5,536 nt of DNA from Solobacterium sp. (lineage in GTDB: Bacteria > Bacillota_I > Bacilli_A > Erysipelotrichales > Erysipelotrichaceae). Shown here in pieces: positions 1 to 4,769 of this stretch. The stretch covers positions 1-5,536 of the forward strand of contig JAEEHG010000196.1 in assembly GCA_016280695.1 (NCBI GenBank), read 5' to 3'. The notes under the pieces are model-generated. The model ran no database searches. It saw nothing but the letters and a program-made list of their open reading frames with translations, and was not told where the DNA came from. The position numbers were made by a program, and so were the translations under genes. Position 1 is the first letter of the stretch; every line of letters begins with the position of its first letter.

Positions 1-1
1 C

Positions 2-313
2 TTCCTGTCGTATTTCAATGATCTTTTTGTCAGTGAAGTCATTGGCTATACCAAACCGGATCCCCGCTTTTTCTCCGCCTGTCTGGAACGGCTGGGCCGG
101 CGGCCGGATGAAGTCATCCTGCTGGGTGATTCACTGACCGCTGACATCCGCGGGGCCATGGCAGCAGGGCTTTTGTCCTGCTGGTTCAACCCGGACCGGA
201 AAGCAGAAAAAAACCACCCGGACTATACCATTTCCCGGCTGGCTGAATTTGTCCCGTTATTAAAGAAACTGACGGCTGCTACAGAATCCCCAGATGCTCC
301 AGCAGGATTTTAA
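2..313 (+). CDS. HAD-superfamily hydrolase, YjjG/YfnB-like nucleotidase, C-terminal part (5' truncated)
   Basis: The reading frame enters from the left edge and gives the last 103 residues before a TAA at 311-313. Visible HAD motifs are the motif III lysine in GYTKPDPRFF (fragment residue K18) and motif IV GDSLTAD (D43 and D48), which would position Mg2+. The SEVIG..KPDPRFF, GDSLTADIRGAMAAG and CWFNP segments match the YjjG/YfnB group of noncanonical pyrimidine 5'-nucleotidases, soluble cytoplasmic phosphatases that dephosphorylate nucleoside monophosphates. The nucleophile motif DxD and the cap domain lie upstream of the window. Family members usually end near the LAEFVPLLKKL segment. Here a further tail of about 14 residues (LTAATESPDAPAGF) is encoded mostly by the antisense of the mntP 3' end. 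The substrate is inferred from family resemblance only; another HAD subfamily 1A phosphatase is possible. Confidence 0.85.
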   Translation, partial: FLSYFNDLFVSEVIGYTKPDPRFFSACLERLGRRPDEVILLGDSLTADIRGAMAAGLLSCWFNPDRKAEKNHPDYTISRLAEFVPLLKKLTAATESPDAPAGF

Positions 314-833
314 CCCCCATCAGAATCAATACTGTTCCCCCGAGGAGCTGTGAACCTTTCTGAAACCGGCTGCCCAGCAGGGCGCCGGCTTTTACGCCTG
401 TAAAGGACAGCAGCCCGGTAATAATCCCGATGGACGCGACCGTCGGCAGCAGTCTGACATTGAGGAACGAAAACATGACCCCGGTGGCCAGGGCGTCAAT
501 GCTGGTCGCGACAGCCAGCGGCATCATGGCCCTCCAGCTGAAATCCGGCACCGCCGGTTCATCACCGAACGCTTCCCGGATCATATTGATGCCGATCCAG
601 CCCAGCAGGATAAACGCGATCCAGTGATCCACGGCCGTAATGTAATCCTTGAAGGCCATGCCCAGCAGATAACCGATGGCCGGCATCAGTGCCTGAAAGC
701 CGCCGAACCATACCGCCGCGCTCAGGGCCTGCCGCCCGGTGGCTTTTCCGGAAGCCAGCCCCTTGCATATGGACACCGCAAAGGCATCCATGGACAGACC
801 GACCGCTATGACAATTACTTCCCACAGTTTCAT
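279..833 (-). CDS. mntP: Manganese efflux pump MntP
   Basis: This 184-residue integral membrane protein matches the MntP (YebN, DUF204) family in length (E. coli about 188) and in its two internally repeated halves. Each half has a conserved membrane aspartate motif: GLSMDAFAVSICKG near the N-terminus (D16) and ATSIDALATGV in the second half (D113). About six hydrophobic segments are visible, with a charged linker around residues 86-101. The HWIAFILLGWIGINMI segment also matches the family. MntP exports Mn2+ across the cytoplasmic membrane and relieves manganese toxicity. The ATG at 833 is the natural family start, but only a weak Shine-Dalgarno (AGG about 12 nt upstream) precedes it. It lies downstream of carD on the same strand with a terminator between them. 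Its TAG overlaps the converging HAD gene by 35 nt. No manganese riboswitch fits in the short leader. Confidence 0.95.
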   Translation of the reverse strand: MKLWEVIVIAVGLSMDAFAVSICKGLASGKATGRQALSAAVWFGGFQALMPAIGYLLGMAFKDYITAVDHWIAFILLGWIGINMIREAFGDEPAVPDFSWRAMMPLAVATSIDALATGVMFSFLNVRLLPTVASIGIITGLLSFTGVKAGALLGSRFQKGSQLLGGTVLILMGVKILLEHLGIL

Positions 834-856
834 CGACTCAAAAGCCTAACATGATC

Positions 857-868
857 CCTGCATGCAGG
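857..868. repeat. 12-bp perfect palindrome in the mntP leader
   Basis: CCTGCATGCAGG is self-complementary over all 12 bases and lies 23 nt before the mntP start, between the carD terminator and the gene. It could be a small operator for a dimeric repressor, but it does not look like a known MntR box. A palindrome of this size can also occur by chance. Confidence 0.4.
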
Positions 869-872
869 CAAG

Positions 873-900
873 AAAAAAAGAATTCCTGAGAATTCCTTTT
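873..900 (-). terminator. Intrinsic terminator of carD
   Basis: Read on the minus strand, AAAAGGAATTC, a TCAG loop and GAATTCTTTTTTT form a stem of about 11 bp (six perfect pairs at the loop, one G-U, then four A-U) that ends in a run of seven T. The stem begins inside the carD stop codon (899-901), so the end of translation and the terminator overlap. The plus strand has only four T after the same hairpin, so it favours minus-strand transcripts. Any carD transcript reaching mntP would have to read through it. Confidence 0.8.
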
Positions 901-1393
901 ACTGGAGTTTATCCAGCTGTTTTTCAAAGTAATCTTTCGCCTGGTCAAAGGTTGTATCAAGTGCTACGGCAAATTCTTCAAATAAATACTGCTCTGCCTT
1001 GCGCATATATTCGCCGTCAATGGATGCCAGTTTCTTATGGGATTCAAGCCGTTCCTTATTCCGGAGATATGATGTCTTGATGATCCGCATCAGTTCCTCC
1101 GGTTCGTCTCCCTTCAGCAGCGCCGCGTACTGGCTCTTCATATTTGCCGGTTTGTTTTCCAGGCATTCGATCGTATGAAAGCGTCCGATCAGGCGGTCGA
1201 TTTCCTCTCTCGTGATCAGGTCCCGCAGATGCCCTCCCTTGTTGGCAACCGGGACTTTCATACGGGTCGATCCATCCTGCAGACTGTACGGTTCCAGGAT
1301 ATAGCAATCCTCCCCGGTAAGGTCTGATGTGCACTGGCCGACGACCCGGCACACATTCCTTCTGTAAACAACGACATCATCGATTTTATACAT
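899..1393 (-). CDS. CarD family transcriptional regulator (CdnL/TRCF-RID domain)
   Basis: The protein has 164 residues when started at the inner ATG (1391-1393). It begins MYKIDDVVVYRRNVCRVVG, the hallmark opening of the CarD/CdnL RNA polymerase-interacting (Tudor-like) domain that binds the RNAP beta subunit. The rest is helical: LLKGDEPEELMRIIKTSYLRNKERL, then GEYMRKAEQYLFEEFAVAL, the pattern of the Firmicutes CarD C-terminal DNA-contacting domain. CarD proteins stabilise open promoter complexes and often affect rRNA and ribosomal gene transcription. The tryptophan that wedges the minor groove in mycobacterial CarD is missing; the whole protein has no Trp. Two starts are possible: ATG at 1399, served by GAAGGG with a 7-nt spacer, and ATG at 1393, served by AGGTGG with a 6-nt spacer. 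The family N-terminus favours 1393. It has its own promoter and a terminator at its stop codon. Confidence 0.92.
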   Translation of the reverse strand: MYKIDDVVVYRRNVCRVVGQCTSDLTGEDCYILEPYSLQDGSTRMKVPVANKGGHLRDLITREEIDRLIGRFHTIECLENKPANMKSQYAALLKGDEPEELMRIIKTSYLRNKERLESHKKLASIDGEYMRKAEQYLFEEFAVALDTTFDQAKDYFEKQLDKLQ

Positions 1394-1399
1394 GCACAT

Positions 1400-1412
1400 C
1401 CACCTGCCCTTC
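1400..1412 (-). promoter_or_regulatory. Two tandem Shine-Dalgarno sequences before carD
   Basis: On the minus strand, GAAGGG (1412-1407) and AGGTGG (1405-1400) follow each other. The first is correctly spaced for the ATG at 1399 and the second for the ATG at 1393, two codons downstream. AGGTG gives the longer match to the anti-Shine-Dalgarno, which supports the inner start. Confidence 0.6.
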
Positions 1413-1430
1413 TATAACTGATACATTAAA

Positions 1431-1439
1431 ATAATAGCA
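1431..1439 (-). promoter_or_regulatory. Extended -10 promoter element for carD
   Basis: The minus strand reads TGC-TATTAT, an extended -10 with five of six consensus bases. A start point near 1424 would give a 5' leader of about 25-31 nt carrying the Shine-Dalgarno. No good -35 hexamer is seen at 16-18 nt, which is acceptable for an extended -10. The -10 forms a perfect inverted repeat with its flank (ATAATA-GCA-TATTAT, 1431-1445). Confidence 0.6.
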
Positions 1440-1471
1440 TATTATCGCTGTTTTTTCATGTTTTCGTCGGT

Positions 1472-2692
1472 TCAGACAATCTGCAGGAGGAAGAATTTCA
1501 GGTAATCTGTTTCATCAATTCCAAGCATGACCGGATGGTCCGGGGAAGCATGCCTTTCCTCCACCAGGCGCAGGCCTACACCGGCATCACCGGCCGCCCG
1601 CTGCAGCATCTCCAGAAAGTCCTCCGTATGCATGAAGTGCGAACACGAACAGGTCACCAGGTAACCGCCCCGGGGCAGGATCCGCATGGCCAGGGCATTC
1701 AGGCGCTGATAACCGCTGCTGGCCCGGGCAAAGGTCCGGCGGCTTTTCGTAAAGGCAGGCGGGTCGAGAATGATCAGGTCATAGGCAGCGTGCTTTTGCA
1801 GCTGTTCTTCCAGATAGGCAAAAACATCGGCCTCCACAAATTGAATATCATTGAAGCCGTTCAGCGCCGCGTTCTCTGCCGCCAGGTCCAGGGCCCGCCG
1901 GGATATGTCAACCGCCGTCACAGCCGCCGCCCCGCCGGCGGCCGCATTGAGGGCAAAGGCCCCGGTATGGGTGCAGCAGTCCAGCACCCGCATGCCCGCA
2001 GCCATCTTCCGTACCGTCAGGCGGTTATATTTCTGGTCCAGGAAAAAGCCTGTCTTCTGGCCGTTTTCCACATCCACCATGTAGCGGATCCCGTTCTCCG
2101 TGATCGGGAATACCGTCTGTTCCGGCACGGCGGCGCCATGTACATACCAGCCCTTTTCCAGAGGCAGGCCTTCTTTCTGCCGCAGGGCGCCCTCGTTGCG
2201 CTCATAGATGCCGCGGACCGTGACCCCGCGCCTGTCAAGGCCGCTGATCAGGGCATCGTAAATAGCCGTCTTGCGCTGTTCCATGCCATAGGAAAGCACC
2301 TCGGCCGCAAGAATATCACCATACCTGTCCACCGTGACCCCCGGCAGCCCGTCCGCTTCACCGTGAATCAGCCGGCAGGAGGTGAAATCCTCCCCCATTA
2401 CCTTTTCCCGGTAAGCCAGGGCATATTCTGTCCGCCGGGCAAAGAAGGCATCGTCAAAAACCTCATTGGCATTGGCCGACAGCAGCCGGATACGGATCTT
2501 CGACTGCTCGCTCCAGAGCCCGGTCCCCAGATAATGATTCTTCTGGTTCATCACATCCACCAGCGCCCCGTTGGCGATGTCCGGGCTGCCGGATGTGATT
2601 TCCGTGTCATATACCCAGGGATGTCCGGCCCGCAGCCGGGCTTCCTGCTTTTTTGTCACCTGTACAGCCGGGAAGTTTCTTTCCGTTTTCAT
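1472..2692 (-). CDS. Class I SAM-dependent rRNA methyltransferase, RlmI/YwbD-like
   Basis: The 406-residue protein has the RlmI layout. An N-terminal PUA-type RNA-binding domain occupies about residues 8-75, followed by a linker domain with HGEADGLPGVTVDRYGD (110-126) and a Rossmann methyltransferase domain from about 205. The family signature GQKTGFFLDQ..N is at 211-223, the SAM-binding motif LDCCTHTGAFALNAA (237-251) and VDIS (261-264) follow, and the catalytic-site motif is LDPPAF (309-314). CSCSH (348-352) holds the cysteines typical of m5C-type enzymes. In E. coli RlmI makes m5C1962 in 23S rRNA; the exact base modified here is inferred. An in-frame ATG at 2722 would overlap the redoxin gene. 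The ATG at 2690-2692 is preferred because GAGGGG lies 4 nt upstream and the protein then begins as the family does. It sits 10 nt after redoxin, so the two are co-transcribed. Confidence 0.93.
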   Translation of the reverse strand: MKTERNFPAVQVTKKQEARLRAGHPWVYDTEITSGSPDIANGALVDVMNQKNHYLGTGLWSEQSKIRIRLLSANANEVFDDAFFARRTEYALAYREKVMGEDFTSCRLIHGEADGLPGVTVDRYGDILAAEVLSYGMEQRKTAIYDALISGLDRRGVTVRGIYERNEGALRQKEGLPLEKGWYVHGAAVPEQTVFPITENGIRYMVDVENGQKTGFFLDQKYNRLTVRKMAAGMRVLDCCTHTGAFALNAAAGGAAAVTAVDISRRALDLAAENAALNGFNDIQFVEADVFAYLEEQLQKHAAYDLIILDPPAFTKSRRTFARASSGYQRLNALAMRILPRGGYLVTCSCSHFMHTEDFLEMLQRAAGDAGVGLRLVEERHASPDHPVMLGIDETDYLKFFLLQIV

Positions 2693-2696
2693 GTTT

Positions 2697-2702
2697 CCCC
2701 TC
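2697..2702 (-). promoter_or_regulatory. Shine-Dalgarno that fixes the methyltransferase start
   Basis: GAGGGG on the minus strand, followed by AAAC, precedes the ATG at 2692. It lies entirely in the 10-nt gap after the redoxin TAA and supports the shorter start over the in-frame ATG at 2722. Confidence 0.7.
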
Positions 2703-3254
2703 TTATGCCGCGGTCCGGTCAATGATGGCCAGAACGTCTTTCACCGAAGGCATGTCCGCCAGGTCAGCCGCGTAATGGGCATACCGGACCGTACCGTCGG
2801 CCGCGACAACAAACAGCGCCGGAAGCTGCTGTTCATTCCCTTCATAATCACCGTGTTTATAACCCTGTTTCCGGGCCGCGTTCAGCTTGGCCATGGTGCG
2901 GAAAATATTGCCGGCCAGGGCCCGCATGTTCCGGGCCGGTCTGATCTCCAGCTGCCGGTAGAATTCCATTTCCGGGTCACAGATGAATTCCAGCGGCAGC
3001 GGGGTTTCCTGCAGGGCCTTCCGCATGTGTTCCTGATCGCTCTGCAGAACAACATACACCCGGGCATTGCGGTCTTTGAATTCCCCGATATGGGCAGCGA
3101 TGTCATGAATATCCAGGCGGCATACCGGGCAGCCGATATAGCGCAGCACCCAGAATACGGTCGTGCCGGTCAGAACATCACCTGTCGTCACATTATCTTC
3201 GAAAACCGTCCGGAAGGTCATTTCCGGAAAGCGGTCGCCTGTCTTCAGTTTCAT
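2703..3254 (-). CDS. Redoxin / peroxiredoxin-like (AhpC-TSA superfamily) protein
   Basis: The 183-residue cytoplasmic protein has no signal peptide or membrane segment. A thioredoxin-fold redoxin domain is shown by the opening GDRFPEMTFRT, the strand TTVFWVLRYIGCPVCRLDI with a CxxC pair (C42, C45) at the start of the active-site helix, VYVVLQSDQEHMRKAL, FICDPEMEFYRQL, and the cis-proline region QLPALFVVAADGTVRYAHYA (P145). The active site is RYIGCPVC and not the PxxxTxxC of classical peroxiredoxins. That form is seen in the peroxiredoxin-like families of Firmicutes. A thiol-disulfide or peroxide-reducing role is inferred; the electron donor is unknown, and C92 could be a further redox cysteine. 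GAGG (3 nt) and GGGAG (9 nt) lie before the ATG at 3254. It is the first gene of an operon with the rRNA methyltransferase and is read from the divergent promoter region. Confidence 0.85.
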   Translation of the reverse strand: MKLKTGDRFPEMTFRTVFEDNVTTGDVLTGTTVFWVLRYIGCPVCRLDIHDIAAHIGEFKDRNARVYVVLQSDQEHMRKALQETPLPLEFICDPEMEFYRQLEIRPARNMRALAGNIFRTMAKLNAARKQGYKHGDYEGNEQQLPALFVVAADGTVRYAHYAADLADMPSVKDVLAIIDRTAA

Positions 3255-3296
3255 AATCCTCTTCTCCCTGCCCCGCCGCTTCCGCAGGACAATATT

Positions 3297-3305
3297 ATTA
3301 TATCA
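3297..3305 (-). promoter_or_regulatory. Extended -10 promoter for the redoxin-methyltransferase operon
   Basis: The minus strand reads TGA-TATAAT, a perfect -10 hexamer (3302-3297) with a TGN extension. Transcription would start near 3290 and leave a leader of about 36 nt before the redoxin ATG. No convincing -35 is present 16-18 nt upstream. The expected -35 region coincides with that of the opposite promoter. Confidence 0.7.
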
Positions 3306-3340
3306 GCAGGTATCATTTTCCGGCTGTTCCTGTTCATTCC

Positions 3341-3349
3341 TGCTATAAT
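3341..3349 (+). promoter_or_regulatory. Extended -10 promoter for the MBOAT-DHHW operon
   Basis: TGC-TATAAT is a perfect extended -10 on the plus strand. Transcription would begin near 3356 and give a leader of only about 20 nt containing AGGA (3363-3366). This rules out the in-frame TTG at 3352 as the start, because it would lie upstream of the RNA. Confidence 0.75.
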
Positions 3350-3375
3350 AATTGAGCACTGCAGGAAATATAAAA

Positions 3376-4767
3376 ATGGTATTCAGCACACTGACATTTC
3401 TGTTTGCCTATCTGCCGGTCGTTCTGCTGGCATATTTTATTGTTCCGGCCCGGTTCCGGAACCTGGTTCTGCTGATTGTCAGCCTGTTTTTCTACGGCTG
3501 GGGCGAACCGGTCTATGTGCTGGTCATGGTGTTCTCCATACTGATGAACTGGCTGTTCGGCAAGCGGATTGCCCGCGCGGCTGATACAGACCGGGAAGCA
3601 GCGAAAAGAGCCCTCATATTATGCCTGGCAATGAATCTTCTGCTGCTCGGCTTCTTCAAATACACGGATTTCCTGATTGACAACCTGCGCCTGCTGGGCC
3701 TGACCGGGCTGAAGCCCCTGCACATCCGGCTGCCCATCGGCATCAGTTTCTATACCTTCCAGACCATGTCCTATCCGATTGACCTGTACCGGAGACAGAC
3801 AACCGAACAGAAGAGCCTGGTCAGTTTCGGCGCGTATGTGTGCATGTTCCCGCAGCTGATTGCCGGGCCGATCGTCCGCTATACGGACATCGCCGCCCAG
3901 CTTGACAAGCGCTCGATCCGGATTGAGGACTTCAGTGCCGGGGTCCGGAGGTTTACAGCCGGACTCTGCAAGAAGGTCCTGCTGGCCAACAATTCCGGTG
4001 CTGTATATGAAGCCATCGCGGCCCTGCCGGATATGCAGCAGAGCACCCTGACAGCCTGGCTGGGCATCATCTGCTTTGCCTTCCAGATTTACTTTGATTT
4101 CAGCGGGTATTCCGACATGGCGATCGGCCTGGGCAGGATGCTCGGCTTCGACTTCCTTGAAAACTTCAATTACCCGTATATATCCGACTCGGTAACGGAT
4201 TTCTGGCGCCGGTGGCACATGTCACTGAGCTACTGGTTCCGGGATTATGTCTATATTCCCCTGGGCGGAAGCCGCAAGGGACTTCCCCGGCAGATCCTGA
4301 ATCTGCTGATTGTCTGGTTCCTGACCGGCTTCTGGCATGGGGCAGCGTGGAATTTTGTCCTCTGGGGGCTGTTCTACGGCTTTGTGCTGATCCTGGAAAA
4401 GGCTTTCCTGCTCCGGCTGCTCGGGCACCTGCCGCGCTTCTGCCGGCATGTCTACACCCTGCTGGTCGTCCTGATTGCCTGGGTGCTGTTTGCCTTTACC
4501 GATCTTTCCGCGGGCCTGCATTACCTCGGCCTGATGTTCGGCTCCGCCGGTGTCCTGGCCGATCAGATGACCTGGTTCTATTTCCGCGGCAATATCTTCC
4601 TGCTGGCTGCCTGTGCCCTGGCTTCGACGCCTGTCGCCGTAAAGCTGCGGCCGGTCCTGGACCGGGTGCGCCCGCTCATGCCGGCCGTCACCCTGCTGGC
4701 ACTGACAGTCTGCACAGCCTTCATTGTGGACGCGTCCTATAATCCGTTCCTGTATTTCCGGTTCTGA
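3376..4767 (+). CDS. MBOAT family O-acyltransferase (AlgI/DltB-like)
   Basis: This 463-residue polytopic membrane enzyme is full length for the AlgI branch of MBOAT proteins. It opens with the typical MVFSTLTFLFAYLPVVLLAYF and SLFFYGWGEP. Next come GISFYTFQTMSYPIDLYRR (122-140), FPQLIAGPIVRY (158-169), and IYFDFSGYSDMAIGLGRMLGF (238-258). The two signature histidine regions are DFWRRWHMSLSYWFRDYVYIPLGGSRKG (H281) and LTGFWHGAAWNFVLWG (H321). H321 corresponds to the invariant catalytic histidine of the family. Such enzymes pass an acyl group, usually acetyl, through the membrane to an extracellular polymer acceptor. The ATG at 3376 has AGGA 9 nt upstream and gives the standard family N-terminus. 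The next gene starts 2 nt after the TGA, so the two are translationally coupled. The polymer acylated is unknown: no glycan synthesis or dlt genes lie in view. Confidence 0.95.
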   Translation: MVFSTLTFLFAYLPVVLLAYFIVPARFRNLVLLIVSLFFYGWGEPVYVLVMVFSILMNWLFGKRIARAADTDREAAKRALILCLAMNLLLLGFFKYTDFLIDNLRLLGLTGLKPLHIRLPIGISFYTFQTMSYPIDLYRRQTTEQKSLVSFGAYVCMFPQLIAGPIVRYTDIAAQLDKRSIRIEDFSAGVRRFTAGLCKKVLLANNSGAVYEAIAALPDMQQSTLTAWLGIICFAFQIYFDFSGYSDMAIGLGRMLGFDFLENFNYPYISDSVTDFWRRWHMSLSYWFRDYVYIPLGGSRKGLPRQILNLLIVWFLTGFWHGAAWNFVLWGLFYGFVLILEKAFLLRLLGHLPRFCRHVYTLLVVLIAWVLFAFTDLSAGLHYLGLMFGSAGVLADQMTWFYFRGNIFLLAACALASTPVAVKLRPVLDRVRPLMPAVTLLALTVCTAFIVDASYNPFLYFRF

Positions 4768-4769
4768 GT

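Larger units (their letters stand above)
3294..3352. repeat. Imperfect inverted repeat spanning the divergent promoters
   Basis: The left arm (3294-3310) is ATTATTATATCAGCAGG. The right arm (3339-3352) is CCTGCTATAATAAT, whose reverse complement is ATTATTATAGCAGG. All 14 right-arm bases match the left arm apart from a 3-nt insertion (TCA). The arms are 28 nt apart, and each contains an outward-facing TATAAT. Neither transcript contains both arms, so the symmetry belongs to the DNA and not to an RNA hairpin. It may be a paired operator or simply a mirrored promoter. Confidence 0.75.

Noticed and set aside
2693..2722. In-frame ATG extension of the methyltransferase by 10 residues
   Set aside because: It would overlap the redoxin 3' end and leave the GAGGGG Shine-Dalgarno at 2697-2702 unused; the added residues do not look like the family N-terminus.
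1535..2725. Open plus-strand frame of 396 codons antisense to the methyltransferase
   Set aside because: It mirrors the GC-rich minus-strand gene, gives a low-complexity Pro/Arg/Gln/His-rich product with no recognisable domain, and has no matching promoter or Shine-Dalgarno. The minus-strand protein has all family motifs.
3352..3375. In-frame TTG start that would extend MBOAT by 8 residues
   Set aside because: It lies 3 nt after the predicted -10 and so before the likely transcript start. The ATG at 3376 has a Shine-Dalgarno and gives the standard family N-terminus.
2571..3584. Open plus-strand frame of 337 codons crossing redoxin, the promoter gap and the MBOAT start
   Set aside because: It is antisense to two good genes, runs through the divergent promoter region, and overlaps the MBOAT gene in another frame. 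No domain is recognisable.
3619..4218. Open minus-strand frame of 199 codons inside the MBOAT gene
   Set aside because: It is a shadow of the MBOAT coding strand; the plus strand has complete MBOAT signatures and a promoter.
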